A DNA stretch of 64,000 bases, from assembly GCF_014695715.1 (NCBI RefSeq), contig NZ_JACJOT010000007.1, positions 1 to 64,000 of the forward strand, given 5' to 3'. This DNA comes from Microcoleus sp. FACHB-68 (GTDB lineage Bacteria > Cyanobacteriota > Cyanobacteriia > Cyanobacteriales > Oscillatoriaceae). Of the stretch, positions 36,250-45,900 are shown piece by piece. The first letter of the stretch is position 1. Each line of letters opens with the position of its first letter. Below the pieces are notes generated by a model that made no database searches, was not told where the DNA came from, and saw only the letters and a program-made list of their open reading frames with translations. The translations under genes and the position numbers were made by a program.

Positions 36250-36855
36250 ATGAAGGTTGCATTTATTATTTATCAAGGCATGACTGTTTTGGATTTTGTT
36301 GGCATTTACGACCCAATTATTCGCCTTAAAACAATGAGTTTTATGCCTGAATTATCCTGGGAGATTTGCGCGATTTCTCCAGAAGTGAGTGATGAAAATG
36401 GGTTGCGGCTTTTACCCACAAAAATCAACGAATCTCTGCAAGGATATGATTTAATTATTGTCCCTGGTGGAGTTGGAGCGCATTTACAAAAATTAATTAG
36501 CACAACTCATTTTATTGAATGGCTGAGAACGGCACAAAGCACCCCTTTAAAAACTTCAGTCTGTACGGGATCTCTTTTGTTAGGTGAAGCCGGCTTTTTA
36601 AAAGGAAAGAAAGCAACCACCCATCCCAATGCTTACAATGAACTGAAAAAATATTGTGAATCTGTTGTTCCAGAAAGAATCGTTGATGAAGGAGATGTGA
36701 TTACAGCAAGAGGCGTAACTTCATCCATTGATTTAGGATTATATTTGTGTGAAAAGCTTGCCGGCAGCGAAGTCAAAGAAAAAATTCGTCAGCAGATAGA
36801 CTATCAACAAGTTATTGAAGAAAAAAATGAACACTCAACGCAACTTACGAAGTGA
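36250..36855 (+). CDS. DJ-1/PfpI family protein
   Basis: A 201-residue protein of the DJ-1/PfpI (class I glutamine amidotransferase-like) superfamily, of the InhA/isonitrile hydratase type. The nucleophile elbow is SVCTGSLLLGEAG with Cys at about residue 104, preceded by LIIVPGGVGA (strand before the elbow) and followed by KATTHPNAY (the His of the site). Glu in the N-terminal strand region (about 19-20) is replaced by VGIYDP. Its true activity is unknown. The next gene starts inside its last 29 bases. Confidence 0.85.
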   Translation: MKVAFIIYQGMTVLDFVGIYDPIIRLKTMSFMPELSWEICAISPEVSDENGLRLLPTKINESLQGYDLIIVPGGVGAHLQKLISTTHFIEWLRTAQSTPLKTSVCTGSLLLGEAGFLKGKKATTHPNAYNELKKYCESVVPERIVDEGDVITARGVTSSIDLGLYLCEKLAGSEVKEKIRQQIDYQQVIEEKNEHSTQLTK

Positions 36856-37588
36856 TCTGTATTCAGCATTTTATCAAACTGATACATCTGAAGTTATTGA
36901 ATTTGTGCAATGGTTAGCCGCTGCTTATGATATTTTGGAGCCGGTAAAGATTCTTGATATTGGCTGCGGGACTGGTCGAATGCTGCGTGAGTTTGGCACA
37001 ATGGGTTGGGAAACAGTCGGAATGGAACCCGACCCAGATTATATTACACAAGCCTTACTTGTCGCAGAAGAATTTAAAAATGTTACTGTCCTGCCTGAAG
37101 GGTTTGCCGGCATTCATGGAACAGAAGAATTTAATATAATTGCAGCCATTAATGGCCCTTTTTCTTATTTGGTTAAAATTGAAGATCGAATTGATACCCT
37201 GCGGCGGATGTTTCAAGCATTGAAGCCAGGAGGTCTTTTATTTCTCGATCTCGCTAACTTCTTGTGGATTTTGAATAACTTTAAAGATCGTACAGCAAGA
37301 ACAGCAACAAGAGATGGGAAAACCATCAATTTAGTTGTGCATCATTTCGCAAATTTCCATAACTGTATTTTTACGTCTGAAGAATTGTTTTTTTGGGACG
37401 ATCCGGAAGAAGGGCAAGTAAGAATTAATGAAACTCATAATTTTGGAATAATTTCCCTCCATGAACTTCTGTATTTTCTTGAAACCCAAGGATTCACGAA
37501 AATCCAAACTTACAATAGTTACAAAGCGCGAAAAAATGAAAAAGTTACAGGTTCGCGATTAATGATTTCTGCCAAAAAACCGAATTAG
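36827..37588 (+). CDS. Class I SAM-dependent methyltransferase
   Basis: A 253-residue Rossmann-fold methyltransferase. Motif I is ILDIGCGTGRMLREFG (about 43-58), the acidic residue ending strand 2 is in VGMEPDPD, and the motif IV/V region is NIIAAINGPFSYL with LKPGGLLFLDLAN after it. The acceptor is unknown. ATG 36827 (MNTQRNLRSDLY) is preferred over TTG 36815; it overlaps the DJ-1 gene by 29 bases, so the two are probably coupled. Confidence 0.85.
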   Translation: MNTQRNLRSDLYSAFYQTDTSEVIEFVQWLAAAYDILEPVKILDIGCGTGRMLREFGTMGWETVGMEPDPDYITQALLVAEEFKNVTVLPEGFAGIHGTEEFNIIAAINGPFSYLVKIEDRIDTLRRMFQALKPGGLLFLDLANFLWILNNFKDRTARTATRDGKTINLVVHHFANFHNCIFTSEELFFWDDPEEGQVRINETHNFGIISLHELLYFLETQGFTKIQTYNSYKARKNEKVTGSRLMISAKKPN

Positions 37589-37753
37589 CAGATTAGTAAT
37601 TACTGCAAAGGGTGATTTGCGGAATTGAACAACTACAAATAAACGTAGATAAGGTTAAGGAGTTGATACGCTAAATTATGCGCGGATTAGATTTTTGATA
37701 AAAAATTTTCGATTTAAATTTAAAACGAGATTGTTGTAAAAGGTAGAGAGAAA

Positions 37754-38290
37754 ATGAAATGGTATAATGAACCACCGGCTTGGAATGTAGAAGAAGATAA
37801 GATCACTGTTACTTCTGGAAGGAAAACAGATTTTTGGCGCGAGACTCACTACGGCTTTATTAGAGATAACGGCCACTTTTTTTACCAGGAAATTACCGGA
37901 GACTTTATTATTGAAGTCAAAGTTAACGGAGAATATCAAGACCTGTACGATCAAGCCGGCATCATGGTACGGTTGGATGAAGCAAACTGGTTAAAATGTG
38001 GCATTGAATTTGTTGAAGGTGTACAGCAAATCAGCGCTGTCGTCACAAGAGATTACTCGGATTGGTCTGTAGTGCCGGCACCACAAAATCCCGCTTCAAT
38101 ATGGTTGCGCCTCACCCGACGTGGCACAGCAGTCGAGATCCACTACTCTTTCGATGGAAAAGAATACACCATGCTGAGGCTAGCCTATTTAACACCGGCA
38201 CAAACCCTAACCGCCGGCGTGATGTGCGCCTCCCCAGAAGGACATGGGTTCCCCATTACCTTTGAAAAATTAAAAATTGAGAATTTGTGA
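37754..38290 (+). CDS. DUF1349 domain protein (concanavalin-like fold)
   Basis: A 178-residue protein of the DUF1349 family (often labelled regulation of enolase protein 1), expected to fold as a concanavalin-like beta-sandwich. Conserved parts are GHFFYQEITGDFIIEVKVNG (about 40-58), LYDQAGIMVRLDEANWLKCGIE and SIWLRLTRRGTAVEIHYS. There is no signal peptide. GGTAGAGAG lies before the ATG. The biochemical role is unknown; ligand binding, perhaps of a carbohydrate, is a guess from the fold. Confidence 0.82.
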   Translation: MKWYNEPPAWNVEEDKITVTSGRKTDFWRETHYGFIRDNGHFFYQEITGDFIIEVKVNGEYQDLYDQAGIMVRLDEANWLKCGIEFVEGVQQISAVVTRDYSDWSVVPAPQNPASIWLRLTRRGTAVEIHYSFDGKEYTMLRLAYLTPAQTLTAGVMCASPEGHGFPITFEKLKIENL

Positions 38291-38482
38291 AAAGCAAATT
38301 GAAGTAACTGATACAATATTTTTAAGCCAAAGCAACTATAAAGAAATCGCAAGAAAGCATCTCACTATCCAACACCAAATAGATTTACTGCCATCGGGAA
38401 TCTCTTAAGCGCAAGCAAAAATTAAACTTTTTTAGCGCCCGTTGCGTGTAAAAATTCTATTTAAGTGTGAATGGGAGTCAGC

Positions 38483-40186
38483 ATGAGTTATCGCATGGAT
38501 CGCCGCGCCTACGCAGAAACCTACGGCCCAACTGTAGGTGATCGCATTCGTCTAGCCGATACAGAATTGTTTATCGAAGTTGAACAAGACTTAACAACCT
38601 ACGGCGATGAAGTCAAATTTGGCGGCGGCAAAGTCATTCGAGATGGCATGGGACAATCTCCCATTTCTAACGCTGAGGGTGCGGTTGATCTCGTGATTAC
38701 CAATGCCTTAATCCTGGATTGGTGGGGCATTATTAAAGCCGATATCGGGATTAAAGATGGCAAAATATTCAAAATAGGAAAAGCCGGCAACCCCTACATT
38801 CAAGACAATGTCGATATCATCATTGGCCCAGGAACCGAAGCCGTCGCCGGCGAAGGCATGATTCTCACAGCCGGCGGCATTGACAGCCACATTCACTTTA
38901 TTTGTCCCCAGCAAATCGAAGTCGCCATCGCATCCGGCATCACCACCATGATTGGCGGCGGAACCGGCCCAGCCACCGGCACAAACGCCACCACCTGCAC
39001 TCCCGGCCCTCGGAACATTTACTTAATGCTACAAGCCGCCGACGCCTTCCCTGTTAACCTGGGATTTTTAGGCAAAGGCAACAGTTCCCAACCGGCAGGA
39101 CTCACCGAACAAATCGCCGCCGGCGCAATCGGACTAAAACTGCACGAAGACTGGGGAACCACCCCCGCAACCATTGACACCTGCTTAAATGTTGCCGATG
39201 AACATGACGTGCAGGTTGCCATTCACACCGACACCCTCAACGAAGCCGGTTTTGTCGAAACCACCATTGCCGCCTTCAAAAACCGCACCATCCACACTTA
39301 CCACACAGAAGGGGCCGGCGGTGGACACGCACCCGATATCATCAAAGTGTGCGGCCAAGCCAACGTTCTCCCCTCCTCCACAAACCCCACACGCCCTTAC
39401 ACTGTTAATACATTAGAAGAACATCTCGATATGCTGATGGTATGCCACCACCTTGATCGCGGCATACCCGAAGATGTGGCCTTTGCCGAGTCACGGATTC
39501 GCCGCGAAACGATCGCCGCTGAAGATATCTTGCACGACTTGGGCGCATTCAGCATGATTGCCTCAGATTCCCAAGCAATGGGAAGAGTTGGGGAAGTGAT
39601 TATTCGCACTTGGCAGACAGCGCACAAAATGAAAGTGCAACGCGGAAGCCTCAACTCGGAACCGGCAGACAACTTCCGCGCCAAACGTTATGTCGCCAAG
39701 TACACGATTAACCCGGCGATCGCCCACGGCATTGCAGAACACGTCGGTTCAGTCGAAGCCGGCAAACTGGCAGACTTGTGCCTGTGGAAACCGGCCTTTT
39801 TTGGCGTTAAACCAGAAATCGTCATCAAAGGAGGCATGATCGCCTGGTCGCAGATGGGAGACGCTAATGCCAGCATTCCCACGCCGCAGCCGGTTCAGAT
39901 GCGCCCGATGTTTGGCAGTTATGCCGGTGCGAGAACATCCACATCCCTAACCTTTGTTTCTCAAGCCGCCTTAGACTTGAACATTCCCAGCCAGTTAAAC
40001 TTGCAGAAAAAGACAGTAGCGGTTTCAGGAACGCGCCGGCTGAGTAAGCGAGATATGAAGCTCAACGACGCCCTTCCCCATATAGAAGTTGACCCAGAAA
40101 CCTATGAAGTGCGAGCAGATGGCGAATTGCTAACTTGCGAACCGGCAACCGTTTTGCCATTAGCGCAGCGCTACTTTCTTTTCTAA
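38483..40186 (+). CDS. ureC: Urease alpha subunit
   Basis: Catalytic subunit of urease with the di-nickel site. From ATG 38483 it has 567 residues, the family's usual length. Metal ligands are visible: the HIH of [14 protein letters not shown] (about 134-136), the carbamylated lysine in GLKLHEDWG (about 217), His in AIHTDTLNE and in [12 protein letters not shown], and Asp in [11 protein letters not shown] (about 360). The mobile flap with MVCHHLD (catalytic His) is intact. The frame is open to 38471, but GGGAG five bases before ATG 38483 and the family start [15 protein letters not shown] decide the start. It is the last urease gene of the region. Confidence 0.97.
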   Translation: MSYRMDRRAYAETYGPTVGDRIRLADTELFIEVEQDLTTYGDEVKFGGGKVIRDGMGQSPISNAEGAVDLVITNALILDWWGIIKADIGIKDGKIFKIGKAGNPYIQDNVDIIIGPGTEAVAGEGMILTAGGIDSHIHFICPQQIEVAIASGITTMIGGGTGPATGTNATTCTPGPRNIYLMLQAADAFPVNLGFLGKGNSSQPAGLTEQIAAGAIGLKLHEDWGTTPATIDTCLNVADEHDVQVAIHTDTLNEAGFVETTIAAFKNRTIHTYHTEGAGGGHAPDIIKVCGQANVLPSSTNPTRPYTVNTLEEHLDMLMVCHHLDRGIPEDVAFAESRIRRETIAAEDILHDLGAFSMIASDSQAMGRVGEVIIRTWQTAHKMKVQRGSLNSEPADNFRAKRYVAKYTINPAIAHGIAEHVGSVEAGKLADLCLWKPAFFGVKPEIVIKGGMIAWSQMGDANASIPTPQPVQMRPMFGSYAGARTSTSLTFVSQAALDLNIPSQLNLQKKTVAVSGTRRLSKRDMKLNDALPHIEVDPETYEVRADGELLTCEPATVLPLAQRYFLF

Positions 40187-40388
40187 AACTACCAAATTTA
40201 ATGAATGTTTCTTGCAGGAGTCGTCAATGCTGATTACTTTATTTTACGATCAACACTGAACCCTTACCCTACCTATTTTATTGTGGATTTTAGATTTTAG
40301 ATAGGGTACTTTCAGACAAGAACATACATTTAAAACCACATTCAAATTGAACTTGAAACTCTCTCAGTTCCTCACAGGAAAATAGACA

Positions 40389-40835
40389 TCAAGTGGTTGT
40401 TGTTGGCAAAGAATCTGAAGAATCAGACTCAACGCGCCCACTGCCGCGATTAGCATAGCGTCTATCACCACCGGGACGATCCTGATCATCCTGATCATTT
40501 TTGGCTTGAACCGGCAACGGATCAGACTCAACACGCCCACTGCCGCGATTAGCATAGCGTCTATCACCACCGGGACGATCCTCGTCATCCTTAGTATCTT
40601 TTGCTTGAACCGGCACAGGATCAGACTCAACACGCCCACTGCCACGATTAGCACGCCGATCATCACAACCCGGACGATCATCGCAGCGATCCTTCGTAGT
40701 TTGCACCTGAGAAAAAGCCACTTTTTGAGTGGAATCAACTTGATATCCTTCAGACAGGCGCAACTCAACACCCTGAAAATTAACAGCACCGCCGAGCAGT
40801 AATAAACCCGATAAAGCAATTTTGTAGATGCCCAT
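40389..40835 (-). CDS. patX: PatX-like secreted protein with three RGSGR repeats
   Basis: A 148-residue protein with an N-terminal hydrophobic signal (KIALSGLLLLGGAVNFQG, about 5-22) and three tandem 33-residue units from residue 53 on. Each unit carries NRGSGRVESD; the pentapeptide RGSGR falls at residues 64-68, 97-101 and 130-134, exactly 33 apart. RGSGR (or RGTGR) is the HetR-binding core of the heterocyst inhibitors PatS and HetN and of PatX, a small signal-peptide protein of filamentous cyanobacteria. The units are otherwise acidic (DDEDRPGGDRR) and could be cut to release identical peptides. The ATG has no strong Shine-Dalgarno sequence, but a perfect dyad lies 13 bases upstream. Assignment to PatX rests on the motif and signal peptide; three copies is a feature I do not know from the family. 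Confidence 0.75.
   Translation of the reverse strand: MGIYKIALSGLLLLGGAVNFQGVELRLSEGYQVDSTQKVAFSQVQTTKDRCDDRPGCDDRRANRGSGRVESDPVPVQAKDTKDDEDRPGGDRRYANRGSGRVESDPLPVQAKNDQDDQDRPGGDRRYANRGSGRVESDSSDSLPTTTT
40392..40679 (-). repeat. Three 99-base tandem coding repeats
   Basis: Units of 99 bases (33 codons) covering residues 53-85, 86-118 and 119-148 (last one shorter). Units 2 and 3 share their first 20 residues exactly. RGSGR codons lie at 40632-40646, 40533-40547 and 40434-40448. The high identity indicates recent duplication or gene conversion. Confidence 0.9.
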
Positions 40836-41157
40836 GAGAAATAATCCATCAAGTAACTTTCTGCTACTTGATTCCGAAAATCCCTGGCGGCATCTGGAAA
40901 AACCGCTTTTTTTAAAGCCACTTCCTTATGCGTCTACCATTGGGCAGCCCCACAATTGCCAATTCGTGAGTTACAACAAAAATAGACAATGACAATTTAA
41001 AAACTGGCGGTAAAGACCGCGCTTATCCCCTCACATAAACTCAAAAAACCTGACAAATAAACACAATCCCCTAATCCCCTAATCTTCCAAGAGAGTAGGA
41101 AAGGGAGAAATACAAAAATCTCGGAATTCCTTCCAAAACCCAACCCCCCAACCAGCA
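40836..41157. other. Spacer between the PatX-like gene and the aldehyde dehydrogenase
   Basis: 322 bases between divergent starts. It contains the dyad at 40848-40872; no other gene, NtcA box or clear promoter was found. Confidence 0.5.
40848..40872 (-). promoter_or_regulatory. Perfect dyad in the PatX-like leader
   Basis: ATCAAGTA (40848-40855) and TACTTGAT (40865-40872) form an 8-bp perfect inverted repeat with a 9-base spacer, 13 bases before the start codon. It could be an operator or an RNA hairpin limiting translation. Confidence 0.45.
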
Positions 41158-42642
41158 ATGTATACCTGCCTTAACTACATCGATGGCCAATGGATGCCGG
41201 CTCAATCAGAAGCCACCCTAGAAAGCCGCAACCCTGCCAACTGGCACGAACTTGTTGCCACATTTCCCCATTCCAACAGCGCCGATGCCGACAAAGCCGT
41301 TCAAGCAGCCCGAAGCGCCTACCAGACATGGCGTTTGGTGCCGGCACCAACCCGTGCAGACTTTATCTATCGAGTAGGAGAACTGTTACTCAAACGCAAA
41401 GAAGAACTCGCCCACCTGATGAGCCTAGAGATGGGTAAACCCATCACCGAATCCCGTGGAGACGTGCAAGAAGGCGTTGATTGCGCCTTTTACTATGCGG
41501 GAGAAGGCCGGCGGCTATTTGGTCAAACAACGACCTCAGAGATGCCGAATAAATTTGCGATGACCATGCGAATGCCCATAGGAGTGTGCGCCCTGATCAC
41601 ACCCTGGAATTTTCCTGTCGCCATACCCTGTTGGAAAGCATTACCGGCTCTCGTGTGCGGTAACACGATCATCCTTAAACCTGCCGAAGATACACCGGCG
41701 TGTGCGAACTTCCTGATCCAGATATTCCACGATGCCGGCTTGCCACCGGGAGTCGTTAATTTAATTCATGGTTTGGGAGAAGAAGCCGGTCAAGCTTTAG
41801 TTGAGCACCCAGGTGTCGATTTAGTCTCCTTCACCGGCTCATCCCAAACAGGTGCCCACGTTGGAGAAATTTGCAGCCGCACTCACAAGCGTGTTTGTCT
41901 GGAAATGGGCGGTAAAAATGCCCAAATCGTGATGGAAGATGCAGACTTAGAACTCGCACTCGAAGGCGCACTGTGGGGAGCTTTTGGCACCGCCGGCCAG
42001 CGCTGCACCGCCACCAGCCGACTGCTCCTGCACCGCGATATCAAAGATAAATTCACCGCCATGCTGCTGGAAAGCACCGGCAAATTGCGGATCGGTGCCG
42101 GCACAGATCCAGATACACAAATCGGCCCCATTATTAACGGAGTGCAGTTGCAACGGGTGATGGATTATATGGAAGTCGCCCGCAGTGAAGGTGCAAAAAT
42201 ATTAACCGGCGGCGAGAGAGCAACTGAAGGCCCGATTAAAAAAGGTTTCTTCTTCCAGCCAACGATTCTCGATCAGGTCACTCCCGATATGCGAGTCGCC
42301 CGTGAAGAAATCTTTGGGCCGGTTGTCGCCCTCATCGAAATCAGTTCATTTGAAGAAGCGATCGCAGTTCTCAACGACACACCCTACGGCTTATCCTCAT
42401 CCGTTTATACCCGCGATGTAAACCGCGCCTTCCAAGCCATGCGCGACATCGAAGCCGGCATCACTTACATCAATGGCCCCACCATTGGCGCAGAAGTGCA
42501 TCTACCTTTTGGCGGAGTTAAGCAAACAGGTAACGGACACCGGGAAGCCGGCAGCGCTGTTCTTGATGTTTTTACAGAATGGAAAAGCGTTTATGTAGAT
42601 TTTTCCGGTCGCTTGCAACGCGCTCAAATTGACAACCATTAG
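41158..42642 (+). CDS. NAD(P)-dependent aldehyde dehydrogenase
   Basis: Oxidises an aldehyde to the acid. The 494-residue protein has the ALDH landmarks: coenzyme-binding ITPWNFPVAIPCWK (about 141-154), the glycine motif FTGSSQTG (about 224-231), the general-base Glu in CLEMGGKNA (about 246), and the catalytic Cys in AGQRCTATSR (about 283). The C-terminal IFGPVVALI and PFGGVKQTG are intact. The aldehyde cannot be told from sequence. A semialdehyde such as 2-aminoadipate or succinate semialdehyde is likely; the nearby aminotransferase and DUF1338 genes make a lysine-derived semialdehyde attractive. Confidence 0.92.
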   Translation: MYTCLNYIDGQWMPAQSEATLESRNPANWHELVATFPHSNSADADKAVQAARSAYQTWRLVPAPTRADFIYRVGELLLKRKEELAHLMSLEMGKPITESRGDVQEGVDCAFYYAGEGRRLFGQTTTSEMPNKFAMTMRMPIGVCALITPWNFPVAIPCWKALPALVCGNTIILKPAEDTPACANFLIQIFHDAGLPPGVVNLIHGLGEEAGQALVEHPGVDLVSFTGSSQTGAHVGEICSRTHKRVCLEMGGKNAQIVMEDADLELALEGALWGAFGTAGQRCTATSRLLLHRDIKDKFTAMLLESTGKLRIGAGTDPDTQIGPIINGVQLQRVMDYMEVARSEGAKILTGGERATEGPIKKGFFFQPTILDQVTPDMRVAREEIFGPVVALIEISSFEEAIAVLNDTPYGLSSSVYTRDVNRAFQAMRDIEAGITYINGPTIGAEVHLPFGGVKQTGNGHREAGSAVLDVFTEWKSVYVDFSGRLQRAQIDNH

Positions 42643-42644
42643 GG

Positions 42645-42725
42645 GAGTGCTGAGTCTTGAGTCCTGAGTGCTGAGTAAGAGAGTAGAGAGTAGGAGAGAG
42701 GGCGAGGTGGTGAGTGGGAGAGTGA
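42645..42725. repeat. Degenerate GAGT-rich heptamer repeat
   Basis: Tandem, decaying copies of TGAGTCC/TGCTGAG and then GAGAGTA-type units, starting just after the aldehyde dehydrogenase stop. It is the same family, inverted, as the ACTCAGC repeats at 32891-32923. Confidence 0.75.
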
Positions 42726-42788
42726 GTTGTCGGGGCGCAAGAGCGTGTAGCGCCCTCTTCAAAGGAGATTGGAAAAATATTTAATTTT

Positions 42789-42917
42789 CCCCATGCCCAA
42801 TGCCCATACCTTTAGGTTGGCGAAGCCTTGCCCAATGCCCAATGCCCATACCTTTAGGTTGGCGAAGCCTTGCCCCATGCCCCATGCCCCATGCCCAATG
42901 CCCCATGCCCCATGCCC
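42789..42917. repeat. CCCCATG/CCCAATG heptamer repeats with two 25-base cores
   Basis: Tandem heptamers surround two identical 25-base blocks (42808-42832 and 42850-42874, beginning ACCTTTAGGTTGG). The block is shared, inverted, with 32785-32809. The repeat runs up to the stop codon of the histidine kinase gene. Confidence 0.92.
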
Positions 42918-45900
42918 CTAACTCAAACTGGCAAGCTTAGCAACCACTTTCGCCAACTCAGCCGGCTCAACCGGCTTGGAGACGTGCATTTGAAATCCTG
43001 CCAGCATCGCTTGCCGGCGATCCTCATCTCTGGCAAATGCCGTCAACGCCACAGCCGGAATCTGTTCCCCCCGCGTTGCTTCTTGCTGTCTGAGCTTGCG
43101 GATTAGCTGGTAGCCATTCTCCCCAGGCATTCCGATGTCACTGACTAAAACATCGGGTGTCAGCTGTTCAAGAGCTGCAAACGCCTCACGGGCTGATGAA
43201 ACCGCCGTTACGCTCACCCCGTAATGCGTTAGCACTGTGGCAATCAATTCGCAGGTATCGGTATCATCATCCACAACCAGCACCCGCAAGCCATCCAGTA
43301 CCCACAAGTCTTGGGAGGTTCCTTCACTCTCAACCTCTGTTGCTACTAGCCATGAAACTCGCGCTTTCGTCGCTAGTGGCAACTTCACCGTAAACGTCGC
43401 TCCCTTGTCTTTGCCTTCACTAAATGCCTCAATCGTGCCACCATGCAGTTCTACAAGATAGCGAACGATCGTCAATCCTAAACCTAGCCCGCCGTGTGTT
43501 CGTGTCGTTGAGCTATCGGCTTGGCGGAACCCTTCAAACACATGAGGCAGAAACTCAGCGTCAATTCCAATGCCGGTGTCGCTTACCGTAAGTTGGACGT
43601 GCTTGCCGGCAAGCTCAAGTTTGACTTCCAGCCGTCCCCCTTCAGGGGTAAACTTGATGGCATTGGAAAGCAAATTGTTAATAATTTGTTGCAAGCGATC
43701 TGGATCGCCTGAGACGGTAGTATCTGAGCCGGCAAGTATAGACTCTACTTGAATATTCTTGGCATCCAGTGCCGGTTTAAATGTCTCCAATGTCTCCTCA
43801 ACAATTCCTGCCAAGTTAACTGGAATCACATTCAAGCGAATCTTGCCGCGCAGAATGCGGGACATATCGAGAATATCGTCGATCACTCTCACCTGTTGCT
43901 TAGCATTACGCTCAATCGTTTCCAGTGCTTTAGTCCTAATCCCTTCATTTAACTTCTGGCTGCGGAGCATTTGCGACCAGCCCAAGATTGAATTGAGAGG
44001 CGTGCGGAGTTCGTGAGAAACAATTGCCAGAAACTCATCTTTAATGCGGTTGGCTGCTTCCGCTTGCGTGCGTGCGGACTGTTCTGCCTCATACAGGTTG
44101 GCACGATCAATCGCCAAAGCAACGCGCTCAGCCACAAGCTGAAGCAGATGCAAATCGTCTGAAGTAAAACTGCGGGTATTAACGGTGCCGACTTGGACAA
44201 CTCCCAGCACTCGATCTTCAACCAACAGCGGAGCACCCATCAGCGATTGAATCTGTTGTTCTTGCAAGATGGGGCTGTAGGCTAGACTATAAGCCTCCCG
44301 GTCGATCAACACCGGCTGACGCTCAGCAGCAATGCGTCCGGCCACTCCTTGACCAATGGGGATGCGGAGTTGTTGCTCAATTGCCCCCTCAACTCCCCTA
44401 GCCGCCCGCACCACCAGCGTGTGACTTTCAGCGTCCAGCAGTAAAACAGCCGCCGTATCTACCGACAAAACTTCACAGAGGCGATCCAGTAACTCATTAA
44501 GCAAATCATCCAGCGACAGATGCGCGATCGCCGCATCCGTGACAGCTTGGAGACGCTGTACCATTTCACGGGCTGATTCAGCAACAGCCCGTGCGGTTTG
44601 CTCGCGCTTCAACAATTGGGTGCGTTCTTCCTCTGCCCGTTTCTGCTCGTCAATGTCTGTGCAAGTTCCGAACCACTTGACGATTTCACCATTGTGATCG
44701 CGCATTGGCAAGGCCCGACCTAAATGCCAGCGATATTGCCCGTCAGAAGCCCTTTTAAAGCGGTATTCAATTTCGTAAGGCTCGCCCGTCTGAACGCTGT
44801 GGTTCCAGTTATTGATACACTTCTGGACATCGTCAGGATGCAACACTGGACCCCATCCCCAGCCCTGAGTTTCTTCGATCGTCATGCCGGTGTAGTCAAC
44901 CCAGCGCTGGTTATAATAATCCACCCAACCATCCGCTTGAGCGGTCCAAATGATCTGGGGAACGGCTTCGGCGAAGAAACGATTGTACCGCTCGCTTGCC
45001 TCCGCTTCTGCACGGGCTGCTCGCTCACGCTCTAAAATTCGGGCGCGTTCTTCTTCCACCCCCTGGCGTTGAATCGCTTGCGCCAGAATATTTGCAGCCG
45101 CTTGGAAAAAGTAAATATCATCCTGGCTGAACTTCCGGTACGTGGTTGTGTGGGCACCCAAAACCCCCCAAGGTTTAGCATTTTGAAAGTTGCTTTTCAG
45201 TGTCTGGCCGGCCTTATTCGACAGCGTCCTCGAACCCCAAATAATCACGCTTAGACCGCTAATGACCCCGTGGTTATGCAGCAAAGGAGGGCCAGAGAAT
45301 CTTGTTTCCGTCCGTAGATCCGTCACAACCACCGGCTCAGAAGACGCTAAGGTGTAACCAGCTTGTGAATCCATTCCTTTACCTACGGTGCCGTGACCAA
45401 CCAATCCTTCCTGCCATCCCACGCCGGCTCTCAGCAACAAGGCATTACCCTCTGGTAGCAGTTCTAAAACTTTGCAATACTCCACTTCTAGGGTTTGGGC
45501 GATTAGCCTCACCGTTTCGTCCATCAGCGTCCCAAGATCGGTGCCCGAAAGTGCTCGCTGACCCAGTTGGGCGATCGCTTCTTGCTGTCGCGCTCGGATT
45601 CTTAACTCTTCCTCTACCCGTTTAAGTTCCGTGATATCGGATCTGATTGCTAAATATTGAAAGGGCTTTCCTTGTTCATCGACAAAAGGAACAATCGTGG
45701 TGTCAACCCAGTAATACGTTCCATCTTTCGCTCGGTTTCTGATTTCTCCCTTCCAAATTTGCCCACTAGAAATTGTTGCCCACAAGGTTCTAAAAAATTC
45801 CTTGGGGTGATATCCAGAATTAAGGATTCGGTGGTCTTGTCCTACCAGTTCTTCTTTAGAAAATTTGGAAATTTCACAAAACTTATCATTAACATAATTA

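Noticed and set aside
40364-40921. A 185-codon minus-strand frame over the RGSGR gene
   Set aside because: It is a shadow of the 99-base repeat: because the period is a multiple of three, every frame stays open. Only the 148-codon frame has a signal peptide and family motif.
42870-43106. Plus-strand frame beginning in the CATGCCC repeat
   Set aside because: Repeat-derived start followed by antisense of the histidine kinase receiver domain.
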